Program-made: the position numbers and the translations under genes
Notes under the pieces: generated by a model
What the model saw: the letters and a program-made list of their open reading frames with translations, nothing else
Told to the model about the DNA's origin: nothing
Database searches by the model: none
Part shown: one piece after another, positions 1-11,019 of the stretch
Numbering within the stretch: position 1 is the stretch's first letter
Layout: every line of letters begins with the position of its first letter
Assembly (NCBI GenBank): GCA_028023455.1
Contig: JAQFVV010000141.1
Coordinates: 2,339,843-2,403,842 of the forward strand
Length of the DNA: 64,000 nucleotides
Reading direction: 5' to 3'
From: Epiperipatus broadwayi
Taxonomy: Eukaryota > Onychophora > Udeonychophora > Euonychophora > Peripatidae

Positions 1-496
1 AACTATTAAGTATATTTTTTATATATTGTTATTATTTTTTTTGAAGTTATATTTATCTAAATGTGTTAGCATAGTATATGAGTTTTCATAAGCCTAAGTT
101 TAGAATTAACAAATATTTAGATTTTCTTTTTTTAGTTTGACTTAGTATTAAATTTTGAGATATGCCTTTTAGCTACCAAATTATTGCTTTATCCTAATTA
201 GATGAGTGAACGTCATGAATGAACATATTTATTATACGAAGTGTTTAAAAAATCTAGTTATTATTATTAAATATTTTATGCTAATAAAATAATATTTTAA
301 TATGGAATGCATGTTGTGACAGAATGAAATAACTTTGTCCCCAAAAAGCGGAGAGAATGTTATTTTAAAAATAATGTGTATTTCTTGTTTTATTTTTATT
401 ATTATTATTTAAGTTAGAAATGAATTACAGGTAAGTTGATTTAAGCTTATAGAATTGTTGGTTTATGCGTCAGTGCAATATTTTGAGGATATAATT
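1..496 (+). other. AT-rich left flank, probable 5' part of an LTR-like element
   Basis: No gene is visible. The sequence is AT-rich with short homopolymers and poly-purine runs. It probably forms one unit with 5078-7455, because the Penelope-like palindrome at 497-5077 looks like an insertion: a GATAT pentamer lies just outside the palindrome at each end (near 488 and 5079). The left end of the host element would lie outside the window. This grouping is inference. Confidence 0.3.
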
Positions 497-546
497 TATA
501 AATATAATTTATCCAAACTTCAAACACTTTTAGCAAACTTTATTTG

Positions 547-587
547 TACATACACCTACGTTTCGACTGACCTGCAGTCTTCTTCAG
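547..587 (-). ncRNA. Hammerhead-like motif in PLE1 3' terminus (left arm)
   Basis: This is the exact mirror of 4987-5027. On the minus strand it shows CTGAAGA, one extra A, a 5-bp stem II (GACTG/CAGTC), GAAA, then a stem III-like ACGTA/TATGT hairpin and a GTA cleavage-type triplet. Stem I pairing is not evident, so activity is doubtful. Hammerhead motifs are known in PLE terminal repeats. Confidence 0.55.
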
Positions 588-1515
588 AGCTATGATATAA
601 TGAACAAAATAAAAAAACAACTATATAATAACACCATAAAAAATTTTTTTTTTTTTTTTTAAACAATAAAAAAAACATAAAATATATATATTAAAAACCC
701 GAAATAAATAATCAAACCCAAATAAAACAATTAATATAAAATAAAATGTACTACATAAATGAAAAATAAATATAAATTATACATGTGTATTCTTAACTTT
801 ATACATATATACATTCAAGGACAACTATTAATCTAAATATTATCTATTTTATTATTATTAACAATCTACTAATTATCTGTATTCTTCATAAACTTAAACT
901 TTATGATTAGTAACTAAAATTCTTTTAATTTTAAATCATATTTATTATTTTCTTACTCATTCTTCTTTTAAAATTAATATTTTATATTTATTATTGCTGA
1001 ATATTTAAAACCTATAAACTTTATAATCTTTACACTTACTAAGGCTATTCTGATCTTCAAAATAAAATAAGAAAAATCGTTTTTTTCAAAAAATTATCTT
1101 ATACCCTAGCTCCCTCTATTACATATTATTTAAACTAAATATATATTCCCTACAACTCTTTATATATATATTTTACACTTTAACTTTTATTATATAATAC
1201 TCATAAATTTATATTATACTTCTTTATATGTTTTTATATATATAAACCCTACAACTTTATTTACATATATATTTTTTTATTTTATATATTTTAACTTTTA
1301 TTATTATTTTTATATAATTCTTATAAAAAAATTTTATACTGTTTTATATGTAAATATTATGCTAAGTTTATTAATTAATTTATTTATTATTATTTAATAT
1401 CTGTAAATATACCCAAATTTATATTCGTATTTAACCTAACCATTTTTATCATCCCCAACTTATTTATTAACAATTATCTCTTTACATATTTATCTCTATA
1501 TATCTTATTTAATAA

Positions 1516-2940
1516 CTAAACCAATCTCATCCTAATCCCAGAATCTCTATTAAATTCTGGTTTTATCTTTCTTATTAATATAGCTTCTTTTATTTTCCTT
1601 TCTTTAATACTTTTTGTATATATCTTCATTTTTATTGAACTTTGTGTAAATTTGTGTCCTGTTTCTTTTGTATGTATATATATTGGGGATTTATTATCTG
1701 CCATATGTTGTTTTAGTCTTGTTTTTATAGAATTTTTTGTTTCTCCCACATATTTGTTATCAATCCCACTATCTAGGCATTGTTTGCATTTTATCACATA
1801 TACTCCATTAATTATTTCTTTATTATCTTTATTATATCCTATGTATTTGTTATCTATCAAATTTAATAGGTTTTCTCTTTTTTTATTAACTATTTTTGTA
1901 TTAATTATTCTTTTGTATCTTTTATTAATCTTCTTTATAATTTTGTTAAATTTATTCACTATGATATTATTATTTGTTTTTATTCCTATATATCTATCTT
2001 CATCTTTCTTTTTTCCTTCACTTTTTTCATTTTTATTTATCTTATATTCTATTTTTCCAATACTTCTTTTAATTATATATACAGGGAAACCATTCATTTT
2101 TAATTCATTGATTATTAAATCTTTTTGTATATTGTAATCTTCTTTCCTTGAACAATACATTGCAGCTCTATATATTCTTGAATATATACAACTAATTTTA
2201 TATTTCCTATCAATGTTGGAAAACCAATTTGTTATTTTGTTACCAATATTATTCTTTTTATAAACACTTGTCTCAATACACCATTTTTTATCTATCAATT
2301 TCTTTTGAAACATTATATCCAGATATGCAATTTTATTATTCTCTTCCTTCTCAACTGTAAATTTTATATTCTCTTCTATTTTATTAATATCATTAATAAA
2401 CCAGCTTATTTGTCTTTGGCTTTTATTAAAAATCATTAAATAATCGTCTACATATCTGTTAAAAAACAAAGGAGCATTTTTATTTTCTGTTATATTTTTA
2501 TCAAATTCATTCATATAAATATTACTTAAAATTGCACTAAGAGCTCCTCCCATTAACAATCCTTCTTTTTGCTTATAGAATTCTGTATTATATTCAAAAA
2601 CTACATCCTTGCAACATAATTCCATTAAATCTACCAAAATATGAACAGGTATTTTTATTGTTTTATTTTTATCCTTAATATATTTCTCTATAGCTAAATT
2701 TATCGCTTTACCTACATTTAAATTAGTATACATAGAAATAATGTCCATCTTTAAAAATGCTAAGTTTCTGTATTCATATTTTTTAAATATGTCATTAACC
2801 TCATGTATTAAAATTTTATTATTTTTAATATTGGAATTTTCATACTCATTAGCATATTTTTTAAAAATTTCACTGGATAACCATTTTGAAACCTTGTCTA
2901 AATAAGATCCTTTACAATCAATAATTGGCCTTAGTGGGAT
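1516..2940 (-). CDS. PLE1 reverse transcriptase-GIY-YIG endonuclease, 5' partial
   Basis: The frame is open from the junction at 2940 to the stop at 1516 (474 residues). The first ATG is at 2748, but homology clearly starts upstream: the leading residues read IPLRPIIDCKGSYLDKVSKW, the PLE 'PLRPI' block. RT motifs follow: the MDIISMYTNL block at about residue 65, GLLMGGALS at about 127-135, and the catalytic RYVDD at about 162-166. The C-terminal nuclease shows GVY (~379), YVG (~397), a CKQC pair between them, and HTKETGH downstream, the Cys/His arrangement known for PLE nucleases. Function by family: target-primed reverse transcription using a GIY-YIG nick. Only the N-terminal third is missing, lost at the inversion junction. 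No disabling mutation is visible in what remains. Confidence 0.92.
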   Translation of the reverse strand: MPLRPIIDCKGSYLDKVSKWLSSEIFKKYANEYENSNIKNNKILIHEVNDIFKKYEYRNLAFLKMDIISMYTNLNVGKAINLAIEKYIKDKNKTIKIPVHILVDLMELCCKDVVFEYNTEFYKQKEGLLMGGALSAILSNIYMNEFDKNITENKNAPLFFNRYVDDYLMIFNKSQRQISWFINDINKIEENIKFTVEKEENNKIAYLDIMFQKKLIDKKWCIETSVYKKNNIGNKITNWFSNIDRKYKISCIYSRIYRAAMYCSRKEDYNIQKDLIINELKMNGFPVYIIKRSIGKIEYKINKNEKSEGKKKDEDRYIGIKTNNNIIVNKFNKIIKKINKRYKRIINTKIVNKKRENLLNLIDNKYIGYNKDNKEIINGVYVIKCKQCLDSGIDNKYVGETKNSIKTRLKQHMADNKSPIYIHTKETGHKFTQSSIKMKIYTKSIKERKIKEAILIRKIKPEFNRDSGIRMRLV

Positions 2941-4052
2941 TTAATGGAATTATGTTGCAAGGATGTAGTTTTTGAATATAATACAGAATTCTATAAGCAA
3001 AAAGAAGGATTGTTAATGGGAGGAGCTCTTAGTGCAATTTTAAGTAATATTTATATGAATGAATTTGATAAAAATATAACAGAAAATAAAAATGCTCCTT
3101 TGTTTTTTAACAGATATGTAGACGATTATTTAATGATTTTTAATAAAAGCCAAAGACAAATAAGCTGGTTTATTAATGATATTAATAAAATAGAAGAGAA
3201 TATAAAATTTACAGTTGAGAAGGAAGAGAATAATAAAATTGCATATCTGGATATAATGTTTCAAAAGAAATTGATAGATAAAAAATGGTGTATTGAGACA
3301 AGTGTTTATAAAAAGAATAATATTGGTAACAAAATAACAAATTGGTTTTCCAACATTGATAGGAAATATAAAATTAGTTGTATATATTCAAGAATATATA
3401 GAGCTGCAATGTATTGTTCAAGGAAAGAAGATTATAATATACAAAAAGATTTAATAATCAATGAATTAAAAATGAATCGGAAGAGCGTCGTGTAATTAAA
3501 AGAAGTATTGGAAAAATAGAATATAAGATAAATAAAAATGAAAAAAGTGAAGGAAAAAAGAAAGGTGAAGATAGATATATAGGAATAAAAACAAATAATA
3601 ATATCATAGTGAATAAATTTAACAAAATTATAAAGAAGATTAATAAAAGATACAAAAGAATAATTAATACAAAAATAGTTAATAAAAAAAGAGAAAACCT
3701 ATTAAATTTGATAGATAACAAATACATAGGATATAATAAAGATAATAAAGAAATAATTAATGGAGTATATGTGATAAAATGCAAACAATGCCTAGATAGT
3801 GGGATTGATAACAAATATGTGGGAGAAACAAAAAATTCTATAAAAACAAGACTAAAACAACATATGGCAGATAATAAATCCCCAATATATATACATACAA
3901 AAGAAACAGGACACAAATTTACACAAAGTTCAATAAAAATGAAGATATATACAAAAAGTATTAAAGAAAGGAAAATAAAAGAAGCTATATTAATAAGAAA
4001 GATAAAACCAGAATTTAATAGAGATTCTGGGATTAGGATGAGATTGGTTTAG
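2938..4052 (+). pseudogene. PLE1 RT-GIY-YIG ORF, right copy, frame broken by adapter-like block
   Basis: The frame reads from 2938 through the RT motifs (RYVDD at 3112-3126) up to about 3477. It shifts at the block 3476-3494 and continues in another frame from 3495 to the stop at 4052, with the GIY-YIG domain starting near 3762. Compared with the left arm, a 16-base native stretch is replaced by 15 foreign bases, which gives a -1 shift and an early stop at 3495. The rest matches the left copy nearly residue for residue. Because the foreign bases match a sequencing adapter, the break is probably not biological. The real copy may be as intact as the left one from this point on. Confidence 0.88.
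3476..3494 (+). other. 19-base match to Illumina TruSeq adapter
   Basis: The bases ATCGGAAGAGCGTCGTGTA equal the start (after the first two bases, AG) of the reverse complement of the TruSeq universal adapter, recalled as AGATCGGAAGAGCGTCGTGT followed by AGGG. The mirror position in the left arm (around 2081-2097) carries ordinary element sequence instead. The first and last bases coincide with native sequence, as expected when adapter-tailed reads are merged into a contig. Confidence 0.9.
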
Positions 4053-4986
4053 TTATTAAATAAGATATATAGAGATAAATATGTAAAGAGATAATTGTTA
4101 ATAAATAAGTTGGGGATGATAAAAATGGTTAGGTTAAATACGAATATAAATTTGGGTATATTTACAGATATTAAATAATAATAAATAAATTAATTAATAA
4201 ACTTAGCATAATATTTACATATAAAACAGTATAAAATTTTTTTATAAGAATTATATAAAAATAATAATAAAAGTTAAAATATATAAAATAAAAAAATATA
4301 TATGTAAATAAAGTTGTAGGGTTTATATATATAAAAACATATAAAGAAGTATAATATAAATTTATGAGTATTATATAATAAAAGTTAAAGTGTAAATATA
4401 TATATAAAGAGTTGTAGGGGATATATATTTAGTTTAAATAATATGTAATAGAGGGAGCTAGGGTATAAGATAATTTTTTGAAAAAAAACGATTTTTCTTA
4501 TTTTATTTTGAAGATCAGAATAGCCTTAGTAAGTGTAAAGATTATAAAGTTTATAGGTTTTAAATATTCAGCAATAATAAATATAAAATATTAATTTTAA
4601 AAGAAGAATGAGTAAGAAAATAATAAATATGATTTAAAATTAAAAGAATTTTAGTTACTAATCATAAAGTTTAAGTTTATGAAGAATACAGATAATTAGT
4701 AGATTGTTAATAATAATAAAATAGATAATATTTAGATTAATAGTTGTCCTTGAATGTATATATGTATAAAGTTAAGAATACACATGTATAATTTATATTT
4801 ATTTTTCATTTATGTAGTACATTTTATTTTATATTAATTGTTTTATTTGGGTTTGATTATTTATTTCGGGTTTTTAATATATATATTTTATGTTTTTTTT
4901 ATTGTTTAAAAAAAAAAAAAAAAAAAAAAAATTTTTATGGTGTTATTATATAGTTGTTTTTTTATTTTGTTCATTATATCATAGCT

Positions 4987-5027
4987 CTGAAGAAGACTGC
5001 AGGTCAGTCGAAACGTAGGTGTATGTA
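4987..5027 (+). ncRNA. Hammerhead-like motif in PLE1 3' terminus (right arm)
   Basis: In order: CTGAAGA (fits CUGANGA), one extra A, stem II GACTG/CAGTC closing a CAGGT loop, GAAA, then ACGTA-GGTG-TATGT as a 5-bp stem III, then A completing a GUA cleavage-type triplet. The bases before CTGAAGA do not pair well with those after the triplet, so stem I is weak or must form with another copy. PLE-encoded hammerheads are established. Self-cleavage here is inference. Confidence 0.55.
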
Positions 5028-5077
5028 CAAATAAAGTTTGCTAAAAGTGTTTGAAGTTTGGATAAATTATATTTATA

Positions 5078-7455
5078 TGATATTACGGCAAACATAAAGA
5101 AAAGTGTGATTTTGGTAATATTTATGATATAATTTATGTTTAAATTCTCACATATGTACGTGGGGATTGGTGTGGGATTCTTGTTTGAGTGGGTGGATAA
5201 AGGATCACCACCCAGCCAGTGAAGCTCTAGCATAATTCACTCACTCAATGTTAAAATTTATGAAGTATTTAGAAGTGGTGGATGAATTTCCCACTTATTT
5301 AATTTTACACCATAAGATGATTTCTTTATTAATAGCCAGAGTGCTTTGTGCAAACCCATTTAAATGTGTATGACTAGCAATGAATCCTAGCATACCTTAG
5401 CCTTAATGAAAAGGTATTTTTTCTCTTATTCTGGGTTTTGCCAACACTCATGTTGATGCTGATATTGTTTCCTTGCGGGTGTATATTAGTCATGGTATAC
5501 TAAAAGTATGTTATAAATATTGTTAACAGGGTGTAAAATCAATTTGCTCTTTATTTGTGAATGTGGGATTGAAAGTGCGACCTATTGTACTGAGGCATTG
5601 CGTTTTATTTAGCTTTAGGTAGCTAGTTATGAGCCAAGAATAAAAATACAGTTAAGTATTGATTTTGAGAAATAAAATATTAATTGTGTAATAATAAGCA
5701 GTGCGTATCAAAGATTCCAGTTAACAGCCAGATAATAATTTTGCTGGAATGGTAAGCCAATTAAAAATATTACTCCTCTGGGGACATTGGTATGATTTAC
5801 ATGCGTATAAGTGAAAGTACGATCTATAATTGTACCGATTCTTTAACAACTTCAACAGTTGTTTAATTCATGCTAGGATAAGCAAATTCTGTAAAATAAT
5901 TTAAATTTTAAAGATAAGTAGTTAAGGCATATTAAGTCGAATTAATTAATACGTAAATTACTAGCTCATTATTTCGTGAAGAGTAGTCTTCATGATCAAT
6001 ATTCGCAACCGTAAAGTAAATATATAGCAGTGTGAAGTTTAGAAATATATTTAAGAAATTACCAGTGGTTGTCATATTTAAATGTTACATGATTATTTAA
6101 AGCTAAATAGTATAGTTACTGTTCATAGAATAAAGTCATTCCTTAGCAACTGTAGACCCCAGTTCATTGATAATTGAATAATACGTTGTCCTATTACTAT
6201 TTAGCAGTATATGCTATTTGTTTTTTTTTTATTTTTATAAGGTTGAAGAACAGATGAAAGCTACGAGAAACTATGTAAATATTGTAAATACCTTTTTAGT
6301 TTATTGTTAATAAATTGCTCTCATTTTTTTTTAAATTAAAAGCTTTGACTGTGTCTCAATGTTTTGCGGATCCCATAAATTCTGGAAATCCTAATCATAC
6401 ACCAAAAATTAGTACTTGAATTTTAATTATGGTTTAATTTTATTACACAATACCAGATAAATTATTGAAAATATTATTTATAAAGTTTTATTACCCAATT
6501 TTATAAAAGAAAAAATATTTAGCACATCAATTTCAAATTAATAATATACAGAAAATAAGTAACTAATTTAGCAACATTAAAATTGAAGATTTATACTGTG
6601 CGGTAGGATTATTGAGTGATATAGAGTGCGGTGAGTGGACATAAAATCCTTTCTCCATCCGCTGTATTCAAATACCTTCCCATCTGAACTAATTAATTAA
6701 ATTTTTCTAAATTATTAGAGTGTTTATAGTACTTTATTTACAAAATTTGTAGTTAAATTTTGATCTTAATTATTTGTAAAAACAGAGAATGTGGACATTG
6801 GCTAAGTGAAATTCAGCCAAGGTCAATTATTGATGTAATCACTGAAGAGTATTTATTTATCACTGATAATTCGCATCAGTCTTAATTTGTCACTGTTTAC
6901 TGCTCTGAAGCACTGAGACAAGATTCTCTGACCTTAAATTAGAGTTAGCAAAGAAAACTAGTCGGGAAAATAAATAAAAAAATTAGAATTAACAGTTACA
7001 AGATTATCATTCGCAAAACTGAGCTATCGTTGCGAATGTGGTAGAGTGATGAATTTAATTCTCTTAATTTTTAATTGTGATTTTGTTGTTAAATGGATGT
7101 GAAGTATGCTGAGAGATTTATAGTACAGCGGGGAGTTGAACTGAGATTTCCTCCTATCCAAATAAATATAATAAATCACGAGAATATTATTAGTGGTAAT
7201 ATCGCTCTCAGTGTTTATTTGTTGAAAATTTTATTTCTTACCCATTCATTGGATATTAGTGTAAAGAATTAAGTGAGTCATTTTTAAATAATAAGTAGCA
7301 TATTGAATTATCATGAAAGTTACAATTTGTCGCCATGGCAATTTTATAATTTGATGTCCCATTACCGTCGATCCTGAGGCCGTCCGCTGTGGAGGTAGTG
7401 TGTGTGTGTGCGGTGAAGTTAGAGACGGGCTGTTCGCTCTTCTTCGGAGGTTACA
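5078..7455 (+). mobile_element. LTR-like element, right part, ending GGTTACA
   Basis: No ORF of note. A poly(A)-type signal (AATAAA, about 6309-6314) is followed by a T-rich, then GT-containing stretch, and about 1.1 kb further the unit ends in GGAGGTTACA directly against an AT tract at 7456. The same terminal motif (GTTACA against AT repeats) recurs in the window. The region 7330-7450 is more GC-rich than its surroundings. Interpretation as the R-U5 part of an LTR, with 1-496 as part of U3, is inference. No second LTR is seen. Confidence 0.35.
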
Positions 7456-7470
7456 ATATATATATATATA
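7456..7470. repeat. (AT)n tract
   Basis: Short perfect AT dinucleotide run immediately after GGTTACA. Confidence 0.9.
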
Positions 7471-8940
7471 GTAAAACTTTTTGATTGACATAATAAGCAA
7501 TGTTTTTACTATTAGATGTCTCAAGTTAGCATTAGTTTAATCTCAGGCTTAAAGTTGAAAACTCTAAGGAGTTGTAGAGTAATTTAAGGCTAATTTTATG
7601 ACATTTTTACTTTAGAATTCCTTAGTTTTCTATATTTGAATTTGTAAGTCTTTACTTTAGTTTAACTCACTATCCCCAGAGTTATTTCCTTTAATGTTTC
7701 AATTTATTGCAGCCGAATTATCTATTTGAACTGCGCGTTCAATTTGTCTGCTCAAAGTTAGTGCAGATTTTTTCCCCGATGAGATTTTTTATTTGATTTG
7801 TGAGAAAAAGCTCGTTTGTTTTTATATTCTTCTAATCACCAAAACAAGGATATTCTTTTTCAATATGACTTTGAGTGATTTCGAACAGCAGGACCGTGGT
7901 CATTACTTGAATTAATTATTTACATCATTGGTTGCGATTTTATCTATAATATATTAATAACAATAAAAATGATTGTTATTTCTTTCCTTTAACTATTTTT
8001 TTATTTTCTTGCTTGTGTTTTCATCTATCCGATCATATTTTATTATATTGTTATAATGTGTATGAGCTACATAACAATTGACAAAAGGTTTTTAATACGG
8101 TTCGTATTTATGTATGCATATTATGGTTTAATTAAGATAAAGTATTTTTCGTAAAAATAAATTAGGTGTTTAATTGGAGAAAACAATTAATTGTTTATCA
8201 GTTACATTGGTTGTGCTTAATTTAATTTTATTTTTTGTAATGAATTTTATTTGATTTTTATTCTCATTGATATTGTGGTTGTTATAATCGATCATGGATT
8301 CAAATTAGGCTAAAAAGTGTTTTAAGGGTATTGGAGGGATGTACCTTACATATGGTTTCCATGCTGAAAACTAAAAATAGAAAGAACGAGGTGAGTATAT
8401 GAAATTATTTCGACACATATTTGGGTGTTAATACCTCATCTCCCACGAATGAGATCGAAGTCCTTCATGGGTATGTATATTTAAAAACCTTCAGCTAATT
8501 CTTTTACCCACTTTGATGACGTAGCTAGTTTACTGTCATGTAAGGTGAGGACTCATTCCATTACATTAATGCATCCAATCATGTTGCCCAGTGTCATATA
8601 TTAATAGGACACTGTTATTGATGATACATACTGCCATGGGTTAATTTCCTCTTATATTAGTATCACAATTCAATTATTTCCAATAATAAAAATTAATAAT
8701 AACTATACATACTTTAACTTGCATAGTAAAACTTATGATTAATTGAGAGACTAAACAGTGAAGATAAAAGATTAAATAAAATAACATCTTAGGTAAAAAG
8801 AAATGGCAAAGATAGTAAAAGTTAGTGACTATGAATATTTTTATGATGGTCCTTAATATAATAGATGTCTATTAAAGTAAAAATTGAAATAATTTTAATA
8901 CAATAAATTAAAACAAATCGATAATAAAGTATAATTTTAC
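7471..8940. other. No gene seen
   Basis: AT-rich sequence with no convincing ORF, RNA gene or repeat boundary. A slightly less AT-rich patch lies at 8320-8560. If 5078-7455 were a 5' LTR this would be leader sequence, but no primer-binding site is recognisable. Confidence 0.5.
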
Positions 8941-8954
8941 AAGAAGCAAAACCG

Positions 8955-10240
8955 AAATGAATGATCGGAAACTAGTAATGAGCGAGAAATTGAAAATGAA
9001 GCGCAATTTGAGAGAAATAGAGAAGAAACAGGAGAATTCTATATAAGAAGATCTAGAAATATAGCAAAATATCAGTGTATCTTGGGGAACCAGAGCAGAA
9101 AATGTTCAGTTTTTACAAATAACTAAAACTGCAGAGGAACAAGCAGAAGGGAAAGGAAACCCAAAAGATACATCATTTAATCAATTGATGCTAAGGATTC
9201 AACAAATGTTCACAAGTAGTCATCAAGAAATGAAAACAGAGATATCAAATGATTTACCCATAAAGATAAAAATATATCTAAAAATGAAAAGTGATATGAC
9301 AACTGTTTTATCTAATATGAATATTGAATTTGACAAATCATTTACCTAATATGAAAATTCATCTGACAACTTATTTAACAAAAAAAAAAATGGACAGCAT
9401 GAAAATTGAAATCAAATCAGAGGCAGCTGAGGTATAGTTGCATATCTATAGTAAATTATTACAACTCGAAAAGATCTTAGATGAAAAAGACCAAAAAAGA
9501 TTTATAGAATTTGAAAGAAGAATTAAAAGTAAATTAGATATTAGATGTATGGAAATGAAAAGTATATATAAAAATTTTGAATTTAAATTACATCAAAACA
9601 GAAAGTATGGTGAAAAGATATTACAACAAATAGAGGGTATGTATCTAGAAATAGAACACAACAAAAAGAAACAAGATAGTAAAGTAGGGACTCACGAAAA
9701 AAAATTTCAGTCTGTAGATAAATATTATAAATGTTTCACCATAAAACACAACTTAATGGAAACAACATTCAAACAAAACAAAGTCATTATTGAACAAGTA
9801 CTTCAAAAACAATGTACTGGGTTAGATCAAATCGATAGTAGTGACACTTCGATGAAACAATGATTCAAAATTTAGAAACCCAATATAATCACAAATTCGA
9901 AAAATTAAAGAAAAAACAAGTCAATTAATTCCAATTCTTCTATACAAATCCATGCTTCCCATCACTGAAACGCTCATTTGGTCGAAAAAATTATCAAATA
10001 GACACATGCCTTATAATATTAAAAAAGAACTTACAACAGGATAAAAATAAAATAAAACCAAGAATAAACTCATATTTGGAGGTAAAACATAAATTTAAAC
10101 AACACATATTAGTAATACAAAATGTTTTGTATTTCATAAAAGTGTGTAAAACTTATGCCAATACAAAAATTTAATGAGCAGATAATGAAAATGGAACTAT
10201 AGGATTACAAACCAAGGAGATGGAAACTAGAACATGAGAA
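8955..10240 (+). pseudogene. Decayed coiled-coil, gag-like coding trace
   Basis: Compositionally the plus strand changes here: A-rich and Lys/Glu/Gln codon-rich across several frames. One frame from about 9070 reads through glutamine- and lysine-rich helical sequence, breaks by stops near 9348 and 9410, and reopens at 9438-9863. Further coding-like text continues, with stops, to about 10170. Long amphipathic helices of this kind occur in the N-terminal part of some LTR-retrotransposon Gag proteins, but no zinc knuckle, protease or RT motif is found, so identity is uncertain. It lies downstream of the LTR-like unit ending at 7455. Confidence 0.35.
9438..9863 (+). CDS. Hypothetical coiled-coil protein fragment
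   Basis: This 141-residue open stretch is rich in Lys, Glu, Gln, Ile and Met and predicted by eye to be almost wholly alpha-helical. It has heptad-like spacing of hydrophobics and no signal peptide or membrane segment. It is unlikely to be a complete gene, because coding-like sequence of the same character lies upstream in the same frame beyond stop codons, and downstream. The composition differs from the surrounding non-coding DNA, which argues that it was once translated. I do not recognise a family; a retroelement gag remnant is the leading guess. Confidence 0.35.
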   Translation: MHIYSKLLQLEKILDEKDQKRFIEFERRIKSKLDIRCMEMKSIYKNFEFKLHQNRKYGEKILQQIEGMYLEIEHNKKKQDSKVGTHEKKFQSVDKYYKCFTIKHNLMETTFKQNKVIIEQVLQKQCTGLDQIDSSDTSMKQ

Positions 10241-10826
10241 AATGGATTAACCCTATTTTTATTGTAAGTCAAAAAAATAATTAAAGCAGATTAAGACAAA
10301 AAAATAATTTACATGGCATGAATTAAATTCCAAATATTGAATAAATAGGATTATCACTAATTAGATTGAATGATAGAAACATAAAAGGTAGGATACACAT
10401 TATAAAACTTATGTCCAATAATATATTTGGAAAATTAAATTTTAGAAATAAAGTATAACGTGATTTCTAAAATAAATAGTAAATCATATCATTATTGTCA
10501 TGACCGGAGATACATTATTCCAATGATTTGCTTCAATTGCATATTAATGACAACTCTCTTATTTAACTGTTACCAAATGAAATTCATTAAGTCTCAAAGA
10601 ATAAGACCGAGATATGTACTCTTAAACATACCTACACTTGAATTAAAGTACAAGTATTCCAAAGTGAAATTTATCTTCATCTAAAATCAGATCGTCCACT
10701 ATATATCTTTTTGGGTATCTCATTACATTAGGAAGAAATACAATTGCACATAATTCATACCTTATACTACCATGTATACGAACTAGAGAAGTACATTGTG
10801 AAATATTCTAGGCAATATGCCCTAGT

Positions 10827-10829
<3 letters not shown>
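10241..10829. other. No gene seen
   Basis: AT-rich stretch. Short open frames at 10460-10684 and 10744-10971 lack any recognisable domain; the second reads into the AT tract. Confidence 0.4.

Positions 10830-10897
<68 letters not shown>
10830..10897. repeat. (TA)n-(TG)n compound microsatellite
   Basis: About 53 bases of TA repeats followed by about 15 of TG repeats, directly abutting the 3' end of PLE2. Confidence 0.95.
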
Positions 10898-10983
10898 TAA
10901 AACGAAGATTTGCACGGGTTAAATATATAAAATACATATTTTGCGGGTTCATCCGTGTTAAAAACTTTTAATATTAATATACT

Positions 10984-11019
10984 GACGTTTCGACTTGGTC
11001 ACACAAGCCACCCACAGAG
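10984..11019 (-). ncRNA. Degenerate hammerhead-like terminal motif of PLE2
   Basis: Minus strand: CTGTGGG in the place of CUGANGA, then a 6-bp stem GGCTTG/CAAGTC, then GAAAC. The CUGA core is altered (A6 to T), so it is unlikely to cleave, but the layout parallels PLE1. Confidence 0.35.

Larger units (their letters stand above)
497..2940 (-). mobile_element. Penelope-like element PLE1, left copy, 5'-truncated
   Basis: A minus-strand retroelement ends at its 3' side near 497 and is cut at its 5' side by the junction at 2940. It carries one long ORF (reverse transcriptase plus GIY-YIG nuclease), then about 1 kb of very AT-rich untranslated sequence, then a hammerhead-like terminal motif at 547-587. 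The order RT, GIY-YIG, hammerhead-bearing terminal region is diagnostic of endonuclease-bearing Penelope-like elements. Confidence 0.9.
497..5077. repeat. 4.6 kb palindrome of two head-to-head Penelope-like elements
   Basis: The left arm (497 to about 2628) is repeated in reverse complement at about 2938-5077, with an asymmetric centre of about 310 bases. Stretches compared by eye are nearly identical. Differences seen are an Asp/Gly change after the lysine run of the ORF, a base near 1147/4420, poly(A/T) length near 645/4920, and the adapter-like block at 3476-3494. Both 3' ends point outward and the outer flanks differ completely. At the centre junction the trinucleotide GAT fits both copies, so the join could have used microhomology. 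Rearranged inverted copies are known for PLEs, but an assembly fold-back must also be considered. Confidence 0.9.
2938..5077 (+). mobile_element. Penelope-like element PLE1, right copy, 5'-truncated further
   Basis: This plus-strand copy starts inside the RT domain (at the DLMELCC block) and runs through the GIY-YIG region and the AT-rich 3' untranslated sequence to the hammerhead-like end near 5027 and a short tail to 5077. It lacks about 310 bases of coding sequence present in the left copy. Outer flanks at 496 and 5078 are unrelated, apart from a shared GATAT that may be an imperfect target-site duplication. Confidence 0.9.

Noticed and set aside
1652-2137. 161-codon plus-strand open frame rich in Leu/Ile/Phe
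   Set aside because: It is the antisense of the PLE1 GIY-YIG coding sequence; the same applies to 3458-3916 on the minus strand.
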